DNA from: Ixodes scapularis
Taxonomy: Eukaryota; Arthropoda; Arachnida; Ixodida; Ixodidae
DNA: 64,000 nt
Assembly: GCF_016920785.2 (NCBI RefSeq)
Contig: NW_024609880.1
Span: 60,773,292 to 60,837,291, forward strand
Reading direction: 5' to 3'
Numbering within the stretch: position 1 is the first letter of the stretch; each line of letters starts with the position of its first letter. Of the stretch, positions 44,376-56,200 are shown one piece after another. The notes beneath the pieces were generated by a model that was not told the DNA's origin, made no database searches, and was given only the letters and a program-made list of their open reading frames with translations. The position numbers and the translations under genes are program-made.

Positions 44376-44750
44376 TTCCCCGAAATTTCAAAAAAAAAAA
44401 AAAAAATTCAGAAACAGCTATATGCATCCAATAAATAATTTGCGAGGGTTGTCATAAACCTGTTGCGGAAACAAAGCTTACTTTTTTTTCGTGACGGCTT
44501 CACAAAACTTGTTAATGGTTAACGTAAGTGAACTAAGTTATTAGGTTTTTATGCTAAGAAAGCAGTATAGGTAATTAACGGCCGCATTCAAAAAATGACT
44601 TCTGTGTTACAGTTTTCTCAAATATTCCTATCCATTCGGGAGTAGTCGCCACGGAGGCTTCACTTTTTATTCAACCCTCGTATAGACGCTTTCAGCGAGT
44701 CAGTTACTCGAGCTGCCACCAGTCGGCGCGCCCTTCGCGCGCTTTCCGGG
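44376..44750. other. Gene-free stretch
   Basis: Nothing recognised. tatagac and ctttcag blocks near 44683 recur inverted near 46190, so the foldback at 44751-46142 may extend outward. Confidence 0.4.
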
Positions 44751-46142
44751 CCGCCATAGCCGACCTTCAGTTGCTCGCCGTTGCTCCGCGTTGTGTGCTG
44801 CACAGGCCACTACCGGAGCTTCGTTTTCGTGTTCATTTACGTTCCGCGTTGAAATCTTGCACTTTCTTTGGGTCCTTTCGCTATTTAGAACTTTCATTTA
44901 ATCATTTGCTATTTATATTTCGACATAGCTCTTGTATTTTCTTATTTATGGAATGGAATCGGACAGCGAATGGGTCGACGATACTTATGAGGCTTCAATG
45001 ACCATGTAAGTTCATCCCATTTTTAACTTTGTTGTCGCTAATAAAGGGCAGTCAACACTATTGCGACATATGTAAATTGCAACTGACGCAGTAAGGCTAT
45101 CGCAGTCGTGCTTCTCGCTGCATGTGCGCGCTCGTTTCCATAAAGCCGACCCGCATGTCAGCGATTTAGCGTGCGACGAAACGAGCGACGGAGATTTTTT
45201 TTTTCTTTTTTTTTTTTACTTACAAATACTGTCGCCTGTTGCATCGCTCGTTTTTTGGTTTTTTTTAGAAAACTTCGCTCACCGTCTTGGTCGCTTGCTC
45301 CGTCACTTCCATGCGGTTTGCCTCGTCGCGCGACTGACTGAGCGACAGCAAAGCGGGTCGCCGTCGCTTATCTGGTCGCTCGCCAAATCGCTTACATGCG
45401 GTTTATACTCAATTAATTTACACGCACACAGCAGTGAACCATTGGCGCCTCGATATTAAGTATAAACTGCGTGCAAGCGATTCGGCGAGCAACGAGACAA
45501 GCGACGGTGACCCCCTTCGATGTCGCTCGGGCAGTCGCGCGACGAGGCAAACCGCATGGAAGCGACGGGAGCAAGCGACCAAGACGGTGAGCGACGTTTT
45601 CTAAGAAACCCAAAAAACCGAGCGATGCAACAGGCGACAGTGAGAAATCTTCGTCGCTGACTCTCGTCGTTTACTTAGCGACGAGACGAGCGACGAGACG
45701 AGCCGTCGCTCGTCTCGTCGCACGCTAAATCGCTTACATGCGGGTCGGCTTTACGGAAACAAGCGCGCACATGCAGCGAGAAGCACGACTGGATAGCCTT
45801 ACTGCGTCAGTTGAAATTTGCATATGTCGCAATGGTGTTGACTGCTTTTATTAGCGAGAAAAACGTTAGAATGGGATGAACTTACATGGTCTCTGAAGCC
45901 ATATTCGTGTATCGTCGATCAGTTCGCTGTCCGATTCCATTTCATAAATAAGAAAATACAAGAGATATGTTGAAATATAGATATCAAATGATTAAATGAA
46001 AGCCCGAAATATCGAAAAGACCTAAAGAAAACACACGATTTCAACGCGGAACGTAAAAGAACGCGAAAACAAAGCTCCGGTAGGGGCCGGTGCAGCACAC
46101 AACGCGGAGGAACGGCGAGAAACTGAAGGGCGGCTATGGCGG
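44751..46142. mobile_element. Giant foldback element, about 1.4 kb with arms near 690 bp
   Basis: ccgccatagccg (44751-44762) pairs with cggctatggcgg (46131-46142), and pairing continues inward to a centre near 45446. Examples are cgttgtgtgctgcac, ctttcatttaatcatttg, catgtaagttcatccca, ctgacgcagtaaggctat and gccgacccgcatg. Inner parts are rich in GCGAC/GAGCGAC units. Each arm keeps a short ATG frame (44953 onward: MESDSEWVDDTYE; other arm: MESDSELIDDT) that runs into ATGTAAGT, a good splice donor, so the arms may derive from the first exon of a transposon or host gene. No transposase is seen. Confidence 0.82.
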
Positions 46143-46379
46143 CAGGGTCACGTGACGCCAAGATGGCGGCGCCCATGAAATGTTGCCTGAAAGGGTCTAT
46201 ATGTCACCTTACGAAGCCGGAAAGACAGATAAAACATCAGCTCGTGTGTTACCCTTTACTCACGCCCACCCGTACAGGCTCGCTTGCGACATCTCAGCCC
46301 GATAACGCTCCCCTTGGCTGTCTGTCGACACGGACCATCGCCGCCTGACAAATAGGCCAGAACCTGCCTCCAGACTTGT
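46143..46379. other. Spacer
   Basis: Nothing recognised. Confidence 0.45.
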
Positions 46380-46535
46380 ACGTAATCCGTTACAAGTAAG
46401 GAAATTACTTGTAATCCCTTACATTTATCAGTAATTTAGTAACGGAATAGTTACATATTTTCTGGAGTAATTTTGAAGTAATTCCCTTACATTTTTCACG
46501 TAACGAATTCCTTGTAATCCGTTACATTTTTTTTA
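46380..46535. repeat. GTAAT/GTTAC-rich degenerate repeat
   Basis: Repeated taatccgttac, cttacattt, taacggaat and cacgtaacg units run on both strands. A similar GTAAC-rich sequence lies at 55615-55660 and 56165-56290. A T run, A/T and G runs follow at 46568-46592 and 46700-46717. Confidence 0.5.
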
Positions 46536-46750
46536 GGACCAACCCCCCCCTCCCCTTTTCTAAAAGAAGGTTTTTTTTTTTTTTTTTTTTTTGGTAAAGT
46601 CGAGCGCAGTGTCACTGTCACGCGCAAAGGGGAGCTTGGCACCCTTCAGTTCCGCAAAGCCTTTTTCGTTTGCAACACCAAGCCCCAGGCACGTAGCCAG
46701 GGGGGGGGGGGGGGGGTTGTCCTGGTCTTGTTTAGTTTTTATTTTAAACT

Positions 46751-47150
46751 CGCGCGACGCAGCAGAGTCTGGTTGCACTATCTCTCCACGGGGCGCGGTG
46801 CTGCCGGGGCCGAGATGCGCTCCGATAACAAACAGAAACTTAAAAACCCGTCGAATATGCGCGGTTTTTCAGAAAGCCGTAAAATGTTTTGCGTGCATTA
46901 TATCGTTCAGCAATTTGTTGATTTAGTGGTTTTCGGTGATGCTGAATAATTTTCTAATTTAAACCATGCCCTTAAACACAATATTAAAAAATTAAATAGG
47001 CAAAAATAATTAACAGGTTAATTATCCCGGACTTTAATAATTATCTTAAATGGGCCCCCGGCCCAGGACCACAACGCCATAAGCCTTTTTTTCGTTGCAA
47101 TGAGTAGTTTTCGCAGGAGCGATTTTTCCCATGTTCTCTGCAACACCCTG
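46751..47150 (+). mobile_element. Single-arm copy of the TA-flanked palindromic MITE
   Basis: From cgacgcagcagag to caacaccctg (47150) this matches the right arm of 32108-32900 closely: actatctctccacggggcgc, gccggggccgagatgcgctcc, aaagccgtaaaatgtttt, tttgttgattta. The left arm is absent, so it is a half element. A TA lies beyond the right end only after one base (catatat). Confidence 0.82.
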
Positions 47151-47455
47151 CATATATATGTAATGAACAATCAGCTAGCCCAAACCCAAGCTTTATATAA
47201 TACCAGTTCATGGACAACTTTCTGGGACACTCCGTGGAATAAACACGTTTCAATAAAATATCAAAGTTCTAATTGATCTACGTTCTATGATACGCAGACA
47301 ATTCTGTTCTCGGGAACATTACAGTATTTTGTCAAGTAGAGCGAAAGTCGACAATTTTGTGGATGTTACCCATAGGATTCAATGCAAAAGAAAAAAAAAA
47401 GTAGAGCAAGGGAATAAAAAAGTGAAAGCTGTTTACAACTCCCTCTAACGTCCAT
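47151..47455. other. Spacer
   Basis: Nothing recognised. Confidence 0.45.
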
Positions 47456-47690
47456 TTAGAGCGCTGCTTTTGAGGAGGAGGAGGGGAAGATACGGAGAGG
47501 GGGCTATGCCCCTCCTCCTGTCCTGCTCGCCTCCCATTTAGGGGAAAATTTTCCGCTAAATTTAGCGGAAAAAATTTCCCGCTAAATCTAGCGGGGAAAT
47601 TTACCCATCATGCACCGCGCGGTTACGCCGACGCCGAGGGCGACGCCGACGCCGTTCAAGCCGGATACGGGCGCCTAAGAGCTGCGCCCT
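47456..47690. mobile_element. TIR element with palindromic units, short form (inverted relative of 34654-35173)
   Basis: The left end is TTAGAGCGCTGCTTTTGAGG. The right end reads ggcgcctaagagctgcgccct. The order (gaggagg block, CGCTAAATTTAGCGG units at 47551 and 47579, cgccgacgccg tract, CTTAGGCGCCCG end) is the reverse of the long form. Only two internal palindromes remain, so unit number varies between copies. Confidence 0.75.
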
Positions 47691-48632
47691 GAAAATATAC
47701 ACGTCCAAAAGCTTCATTCTTGCTTATTTATATTTTATGACTGTCATATCTTATCAATTTCCCAGAAGTAGTCGAAGGTTGAGCGAAACCGACTTTCGGT
47801 ATCGCATACAACGGAGAGAAGTTGTGTGCCACTAATAGGCCATGCTGAATGAAAGAGTGGATTAACGTGTACAAATGATCGCAGGGTATAAAAAGAGCGT
47901 TGACAGGAGCTTCTCGACACAGACCCGGAGGAGGACTGGATGCTGTCGCGTATCAGCTAGGAGTTACTGGAGCTGGAGTCAAGCGTGGAACTCGGAATCG
48001 AACGACAAACGCAGTGATTTGCGCCCTTTGTTTTGCTTCACTTCAACATATTAGATTGGTTTCCAACGATAATTATTGAGCATCATTTTTTTTTGCGACA
48101 CCCTGACCAATTAGCTTGATTTGGAACAGGAATTAGGAGAAAACGATTGGTATTGCTAAACTGAACCTTTATTTTTTCAAGTAAATTAGTTTGAGATTTC
48201 CCCGTAGGCGTAAATAGGCGTTCGACGAACACCTCCTAGAAAGCAAAGTCGTGGTGCTCAATTTTCGGCGTTACCTTAAGATGTCAAACACGAACTACAG
48301 ATTTGACATGACAGCTGCGTCCGCGGTCGATCGGGGCTAGTCTTCTTACTGGTCGAATACGAGTCTTAGCCTAATGCTCACGCAGCCCTCTTGTATTGCC
48401 TGTTCCCTGCATTGGCCTTGTTTAGGTGACGCCTGAAATTCAGCACTGAGGTATCCTTATATACGGCATGTAAACTAACGCATTTAAGGCGCTTTGGACG
48501 GCTGACAAAACTCGGTTTCTCAACGTATCGCACTGCGATTTACTACAAAGGTGCAAGCAGGTGGTTGAAGCTTACAGAGAAGAAGTCAAGAAATGGACTT
48601 CCCTCTCTCAAGGGGAAAAATAAAGAAACCTG
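47691..48632. other. Gene-free stretch with an orphan TATA box
   Basis: gggtataaaaagagc at 47884-47898 is a strong TATA match, followed by a GC-richer transcribed-like stretch (cacagacccggaggagg...). No open product follows. A solo LTR or relic promoter is possible. Confidence 0.4.
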
Positions 48633-50175
48633 AGGCCAGATTCATAAAAAACCTCTTACCTACGACAACTTAGCTACGAAGTTCGTAAAGTTACGATCAT
48701 CGTAAGATGAGGCGAGAACGGTATTCACAAACGCGTTGTTAAGTGAGAGGAGGAAAGTTACGACCTCTTGCGGAGAAACGATGACTTCCGGTGCTGTTGC
48801 TATGGCAACGGCGTCTTCGGCAAAACGAACAACCAATTAGAGAGCTAGGCATAGTTCGGAGCACGTGGATTTTTAATAACAAACACAGGCTAACCACTCG
48901 TTGATAGACAGCTCTCTGTATGTCCTGTCCTGTCTGTGTGTAAATGTGTAGTGTTCAAGCTGATTCTCATAAACACGGGCGACCTTTCCACCACCGCTTG
49001 TCTGGGGTTCGTGTCCGTGCAGTGGCATATCGACGCTAACACGATTTAAACGCTTCGTTGACTGCTACAAACTCGATCGCTACGAAGTCAACACAACTTT
49101 CATCGTTGGTAAAAGCCCCGTGCCAGTCGTTTGCAAACCGACGTAGAAGGAAACAAACCGCCGCGGCGTTTCTCGCGGCCTCGGAAATGCAGGAGTGAGC
49201 CGACGTGTAAATAGATACGTTTGAACTACGAGGGTGTCAGCAAGAGTCACGCAAATACCTGTTCACACTCGGAGCGGACTCGTGCGTTTGATCGAAGTGC
49301 TGGATTCAGACTGCGTTTCGGTAAGCGCTTCGGGACCGATCTTCTACGATTGCAACTCGATACTGACGTGACACTCGGCAGGGAAAGGTTGAACCGGCAT
49401 CACGTAGCTCCCCCAAACTGATACAGCTCGACAGTTAAAAATGACATACTAATAACAAAGTGTACATACCGTTTTGCGAAGGTAATCCATGCGGCGTTTA
49501 TTTGAGCTCTATATCACACAAAACAAGGAGATAGAATGGAGGAGTCCCTTTTCGACGACAGCGTTCGTCACCGCTGCCTCGGAAAACAAGGTGATCGAGA
49601 TGATAAGGGGAATCGGTTGACCTCTGAAATTTAGTTCAGCTATCAAACTATTCATACGGGGAGGGTCCACAAGGGTCGCGCGGGCATATTCCATTCAGCA
49701 AGCCAGCCGGTCGTGGGCAGACGGTCTTGGCCAAGGACCGTCTGAGCAATGCTGCCTTGGAACGGGTCGGAGTGCCTGCTAGGCCTATATATTCTGCCGA
49801 GCTCGCTTGTCGCTTGGTCCGTGGGATCGTCGCCTTTGTTGCCTTTTCCGGGTGTCTGTGGATCCAGCGTTCATGTTCGTCGTGGTCGGTTTCAAGTACT
49901 TCTTCATTTTTTTCTTGCTGCTTGAAGTCGGGACGCGCATGAAGAGCAGGTAGAAAAATAAATTTCCGTTGGGTCGTCGCGACCGAGCAACTGAGCGACG
50001 TTGTCGGCCATGTTAATTTGATCGTAGAAAGTGCGTAAGACAGATTCGGAGCTGTCGTAGGATTTTGTCGTAACCTGCGCAAAAGTTACGACAATTTCGT
50101 TTCGAGAATGCGGATTTTCTCTCAAATTTGTCGTACGCATTTTTTTCGTCGTAAGTTCGCTTTGAGAATCCGGTC
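48633..50175 (-). mobile_element. GAGGCCGGATTC-family DNA element, copy 3, both ends present
   Basis: The ends are AGGCCAGATTCATAAA (48633) and the complement of AGACCGGATTCTCAAAG (ending 50175). Sub-terminal blocks (cttac, tacgac, gtattcacaaacg / gcattctcgaaacg, gttacgac) repeat inverted for about 130 bp. CTG flanks both sides, a possible 3-bp duplication. Copies 1 and 2 are partial. On the minus strand a frame starts MADNVAQLLGRDDPTEIYF but stops after about 36 codons, and downstream frames are broken. The superfamily is unassigned; a 3-bp duplication would suit PIF/Harbinger, though its usual target is TWA. Confidence 0.65.
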
Positions 50176-50701
50176 TCTGTTTCCCCCCAGGGCGACCTCG
50201 GCTCTCACTTCGCAGACTTGCGCGCGTGGTGATAAGTGCTGCCAACAGATGGCGCACGCCGCGTCGAGCGAGCGCCGGCCGTCTCGGGTTATGATAGCAG
50301 GCAATTCCGCAAAGGCTCCGAATCGGTCGACGGTCCCTTGGAAAGCCTTGGTTTTAGAAAAAAAAAATGCCAACTCAAACCATGGGGAACGTTCGCAATT
50401 TAATGGCGGACGCCTCTCGCTTCCTCCCGCGGAGATTGGTCACAAGTGCGCTTCCGCTGCGTTTTCGCCTGACGAGGAATAAAGCAGGCGGAAACGCGGA
50501 GACGTTAGCAGACGATCAACGCTTTCGGTGACTCCTCGCAACTCGTATTGCAACGCGGCCCATAAAAAAACACGACCCAGTTGGAAACTGTCTCTAATAG
50601 AGGCTCTCTACGCTCCCTCGACGTGGTGTATGCAATCTGTCGGCAGCACTTTTCACTACCCGTGCGTCTGCGACGTGGCGGCGTAGATAATTTGAAACAG
50701 G
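50176..50701. mobile_element. Inverted-repeat element abutting the previous one
   Basis: About 50176-50300 is inverted at about 50583-50701. Aligned blocks are cgctcgacgcggcgtgcgcc / ccctcgacgtggtgtatgca and atctgttggcagcactt / atctgtcggcagcactt, then tctgcga, then the outer ctgtttc / gaaacag. Both arms translate to SLD..AICxQH, which explains similar frames on both strands. No transposase is present. Confidence 0.65.
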
Positions 50702-52599
50702 TTTCTGCTGTTGTTGTTTTTAAGGAGATTTATTATTTTCTTTCTTTTTTTGTCACTAAACTTTCACCGCCTGTTTGCATATCCGTGGTCAAATTATAGC
50801 GTGCTACGTTGAGAAAACAATTTTTGCGGGCCGTCTAAATTGTCTTCAAGTGTTAGTTCTCATGCTGTACAGTCGCTAAGAGCATAAGAAACTGAAGGCG
50901 TGTCGAGTCTCGGGCATTTAATATTGCTCCTCAGTAAACGATCTTCAGACGTCAGTCATTGGGAGGCCGAAGAAGGATTCACAAAGCAAAGGAACTTATT
51001 CACAATAGGCCACGCCACGCGCTTCTTTAAGGTGTCGGTGCCTTTAAAAGGTGTCGGTTCGACTATTTCAGTCCCCTCGTCCGCGGATATGTCAAGGGTC
51101 GCATAAATAGATGACGTGGTAGCACGTGAAGCATAACTCATGGATGTAAATTGCGGTTTACGTTCGTCGTGTGAATCGGCCGTAACGATCCATTTTTCGG
51201 CGAGCATTCGGGTTCGGATTTGTGGCCAATTAAGGCGGATATGAAAATCACCGTATGTTATCAATAGAATTAATTAATAAAGCGATGTTTGTGGTGAAAA
51301 AATACAATGACGGTCTCGCTACTAAGAATCAACGATATCTAACGCGATAAGGAGCACAACGCAAGCAAACCTTTACCAACTGACATACGTGGCAACGCTG
51401 AACATTGTTGACACGAACAGATGAAGAACACCTGATAGGTTTTATTCAACATGGGCTAGTTAGGTCAACGCTGATTGGTGGTTGCTAGTTTTTTAGTTTT
51501 TTTTTTAACAAGTGTCACGGAAACTAAAAAAAAAATTGCTTGAGAGATATTATGAACGGGAGGCACTCACTTGATCGAATGACATTTTAGCGAACGCCGA
51601 TGTTTCACCCAATGACACTTCAGCGAATTGTAGGCCGCCTCGAAGCAGCGTTTACGGGTGCGCCAAATGGGTTCACACTTTTGTAATGAGCCGTAACAGA
51701 CTGCAGCCGCGAAGCGCCGTAAGCGCAAAGGGAAGGGGGGGGGGGGGGGGGGGTTAACACGCGCTTCCGTTATTCGCTACAACATCGATTCGCTCAATTG
51801 TCGCTCTTCGCTGAAACATCATTCGCTCATGTGATGTGAATCCTTCTGTATCGACGACTATGTTCAAGCAGTATAATGAAACATAAAGAAAACAAAATTC
51901 AGGGTCCCATTGACCCACAGACAAATCAGTATTGAGCATTTGGCTATCACAAGAACAATATATAAAGGAAAAGTCATAATAACAATAAAATTATATATAT
52001 ATGTATTTGAACTCGTACAAGTGTTTACTCACCGGGTGTGTCTTGCCATAGACTTGACTAATTGTTTTAATTCCAAAGATTTAACGAGAACAGAAAAAAA
52101 AAAAGGATTGTATGTTCAATACACTAAGCGAAAAAGTAAATATTTCAATTTACCACAACACTGCTTTACAAGAAAACCAACCCTTTTGTTTCGTTACAGG
52201 GTAGCGAAACATTTATCATTAAACTTTTTTTTTTTCAAACTGAAATGGTTTAAATATATTTTTCTTTGTAAACGCGTTAAAAAGAAACCCATTGATTAAG
52301 ATTTTGCAGAAGATTCAAATACCATTAACCAATATTACACTCTCATCAAGCGATCGAGGATCCTTCGCAATAAAAAGCCAATTCTTCAAACCATCCCGTC
52401 GACAGCTTTCCCAACTTTTAGGTTACGCCTCTCAAAAACTGCAACAACCTAGTCGTTTCCATGCATACTCTACACTGCATACTCTACTTCCGCGTGCATC
52501 CAAAAAACAAAATAAAAAAAATCCAACTTATCTTTTGAAGGAGGAAGGGGGGGGGGGGGGGCTTGGAACGTATCGCGGAGGTAAATAAACCAGCCGGCG
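50702..52599. other. Gene-free, AT-rich upstream region
   Basis: A minus frame at 50956-51264 (102 codons) and a plus frame at 51910-52299 have no recognisable domain. A poly-G run lies at 51737-51752 and another at 52548-52561. Confidence 0.5.
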
Positions 52600-53110
52600 G
52601 CGATCTCTCGAAGAACCGGGCAGACGGCGTCGGATGCTCTCCCTTTCTTTGTCTTCGATCTACGCCTAGAGCAGTGGGATCGGATTCAGGCGCGCGCTAG
52701 CCCGCTGGAGGACTGCCGAACGACCTAAGATAACCGCGCCGCGAGCTAGCTGTTGCGTAAGATCGCGGTCATGACAACGGGCACATAACAATTGACCCGC
52801 GCCCCATCGGCGTTCGGATGCTCTGTGCGACGCGAATTGAAGCGGCTGCGGCGGCGGTCGGGTTCGATTAATGCAAAGTCGCGCTGTCTTCCCCCCTATC
52901 CGCAGCGGTAATCCGAACGCTTCTTCGACCCACCGCGCGTGTTGGGTAGGGGGTTCCAGCTGCTCTTTTTTACTCCGGTGAGCGAATTAAGTCAAGGGGA
53001 CAGGAGCCGCGCACCGTTCGTTCTCAATGAGTGGAATATTGATGGCCTTTTCGTGGAGCGGGCGGGGATTAGCGCGTGCGATGCTGGGAGCCGGGCGCAT
53101 CTCGATTGTG
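52600..53110 (+). promoter_or_regulatory. GC-rich proximal promoter region of the cuticular protein gene
   Basis: This 500-bp stretch is clearly GC-richer than both flanks, seems non-repetitive, and leads directly to the TATA box. It has no supported product of its own. Individual binding sites are not assigned. Confidence 0.5.
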
Positions 53111-53118
53111 TATATAAG
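53111..53118 (+). promoter_or_regulatory. TATA box of the cuticular protein gene
   Basis: TATATAAG lies 73 bases upstream of the translational PvuI-free start context caaccATG. Transcription is expected about 30 bases downstream, near the cacagt at 53143-53148, giving a 5' UTR near 47 bases with no upstream ATG. Confidence 0.8.
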
Positions 53119-53190
53119 TCGGGATGCGGCGCTCTCTTTCTCCACAGTGTTCTCCGAATCTCAGTGAGATAGATAGCCACAAGTGCAACC

Positions 53191-53202
53191 ATGCTCGCTA
53201 AG
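53191..53202 (+). CDS. Cuticular protein exon 1 (coding part, MLAK)
   Basis: Four codons follow the caacc start context and end at AAG|gtgagt, a consensus donor. A tiny first coding exon before a long intron is the usual layout of arthropod cuticular protein genes. Confidence 0.92.
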
Positions 53203-56200
53203 GTGAGTTTTTTGCTCCGACGGATGCGATGGATTCGAACCGACGTCGTCTTGGATTTAGGCGTCGCGTTGATTCATCCCAATTTATTATTTTCTTTTGA
53301 TAAGTTCATATACGCGCTAATTTGAACTAACTTGAGGAGCGGATTCAACTGCTTTATTTATCGACCCCCATCGAAGTGAGCCGAGAACCTTAGCGAGGAG
53401 CTTAAAGGACGTCTGCTATTTCCTGTTTTTTTTTTTTTTTTTTTTTTCTTCTTTTTCGGATTACCCTTTCGCACAACAGAATGGCAGACAAAGTAATTTC
53501 ACTTGTAAATGACCCTCACATATTTATTGATATTCCCAGATAATTTTAATACCAAATTCGCCATACATTAAGCTTGTTGCCCGCGACCGCCACTCATGTA
53601 ATCTCTGGGTTCGATCGCCACGAGCACCTTCGCAAAATATATCAGAACTCCCCCATGAGATCTTTTCGGCGTAGTCCGTCCACCGGGCGATCCCTCTTAC
53701 GCAGCATAAGGCGATCATCTTTCCTTTACAGAGAAACTCGCAGAGTTCGTCTACGGCGACGACGTCTCTGGCAAACTATTTCGCTGCAGCCCGAAAGAGC
53801 CAGATCGAAATCAACTGCCGTGAGAGCAACAGATAAACAATACGCCTCTACAGGTTCCGATCGCCGGAGCGCACGTAGAAAAAGGTTATTTAAATAACGT
53901 TTGAACAACGACAACAAGCTCGTTCTTAACCCATATTGACATGAGGTATTCACCGTCAAACGAGATAGGCCGCAAGTTCTATTCGGACTTTAAAAAAAAC
54001 TTAGCTTTCCGTGTAGAAGTCAACTTCACTTGCTGATAGAGACGGCATATTAATGACCAAAGTGCTGGCCCTCCGTATTGAATGATATATTCGTTCTTGA
54101 GCTCTCCCTATTTTATACCCGACTTATATATGGACTGGAAAATGGAGGATTCTCACGCAAAAAGGGAAGCTAAATTAAAACTGCAATTACAACAGAGTCT
54201 GCTGACACCGCAATCGGTGTTCTTTGCTGCATGGATTTAGTATAAAATCTTAATTAAATAATTGCTTGATTTAAGGGCGACTAAAATACAATGCTGACTT
54301 CAAGTAAAAGTAACGACCCACATTCGCCAAATATCGTTTGAAATAATTCTTGCACGCAATAAAATTTGAAGGTTTTGCAAAACGTTACTGGTAATTACCC
54401 TCAGCATGCTCAAGAGCTACTACTACGTTCAGCTTCAACCTGCTTACAGTATGTAACGAAATAACGATGTGGCATCAACGTCAAATAAACACAAGCACGA
54501 CTTGTTTGGAAAATTTTTAAGCATCAATGTTTTTACTTCTTATCTAGTACACATGGTCGAAAAAACTACCCCCCCCCGCCCCCCAAATAAAAAAAAAATA
54601 TATATGTATATTGCTAGAACTACAACAATTAGTTCCGCAGCACACTGACAAAAGTGCAGGGGTTATGACCAGTCATGCATTATATATTATTAGCTGTAAG
54701 CTTTGGAATGGTTTGCTAACTCATTCGGTGTTATTCCAAAGAGTCGGTCGTTCTCTTTCCTTATAATTTCAATTTAGTAGCCCATTCATCTCTCGTCTTA
54801 ATACGAGAAAATTCTCACTGCCCTGCTAAGTGTTCGCGTAGGTTGTTTAAACTTGAAACGCGTGGTCAGTACTGAGCAGCATTTCCGAGCACATCCTACG
54901 ATCGTACCAGATGTCGTTATAGTACCCTGAGATTCTGAATTCGGGAGGTCTTTGTAACCGAACACGATGCGCACTATTTTTTTTAATCTTCGTAATACTA
55001 ACGCTTCAAGTCGCTCTTCTGCTAGACATTATCCTGATGCATTTTCCTCAAGCCACACGACGATACGATCTAAGGAACTTGATGGAAGACTTCAGTGCCG
55101 GGGTCTAACACGATGCTCCGATCGGTCGTCTTCCAATGGAGATAAAGCTCTCCACCTGACGAACTACAGGCGACATTCTTGTTCATGACCTCGACCGGCA
55201 AATTTTTAACACTCACAAGTCTTCTTGCAGACATAGGGAAATAGACCCTCATCCTCATTTTATTGAGTAGGTTTTGCCTACGCGCCTTTTTGCACTGTGT
55301 AGTAAGCGCTAGCCAAGATACCACGTGGCAAGGTGCGCAGAGGGCGGGCCAATTACACCCATGGCACTAATATTTAGTATAAAACATTTACCAGAAAAGT
55401 GAACTCAGCATCAGCTGCAAGAAAGCCATCAATGCCTTTAACGTGAAGGTCGTCCACGCGTGCTCGTGGAATTCTGGGTCTTCCAAGCCCACGTGACCGT
55501 GCCTAATATCCTCAGATTTGCGTAACGCACAGCTTCGAAATTCACTAGAAATGTCACGGTAAGTTTAATTTCTCAGCAGAAAAGGAACGACTAACATGCT
55601 TAGTTGTTAGGTCAAGTTACGAATAACGGTATTTTGTTACTTTTGAGAAGTAACATGGACAACGCAGTTTAAACTACCTCATTTTAATTCCAACCGCAGT
55701 ATGCGTTTATTGCCAGAAAGGAAGATGGGCAACCCGAGAAACAACTAAACAGTATGACAGTGTAACAACGTTTCTTGCTCAACCCGTCAGTGAAACTCTT
55801 AATCACAGAATGTCCTTCACCCTTCAAGAAGGTTGAACCTTCCAGAATCGTGTAGAGACTGAGTGTAAACCCGGAGGTGGCCAACACGGGAAGGCACAGA
55901 ACCCACTGTCCACTTGAAACTTTAGAAGCAGAGAAAACAAAAAAGGGGAATCCCAGATTCACCCGCTCTCCCTTAAACACAACACGGCCGTTCCTTCGAG
56001 CACATAATTAGAACGACTCTTCCGCGTCGTCGGAGATGTATTCTTAAAAAAACGTGGAAATATAACTAATGAAAACTTGCAACTGCTGGGAGTACAACGA
56101 CTACCGAAAGGAAAATACAAACCCGTGAAATAGGAGCAGTTGTGTATTTGGTCATGAAAGTGACGAGAAAAGTAACTCGTTACATTGGAGGTAAAGTAAT

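Noticed and set aside
48630..50178. CTG as a firm target duplication
   Set aside because: Three matching bases are weak evidence, and the right-hand ctg is also the outer end of the adjoining inverted-repeat element.
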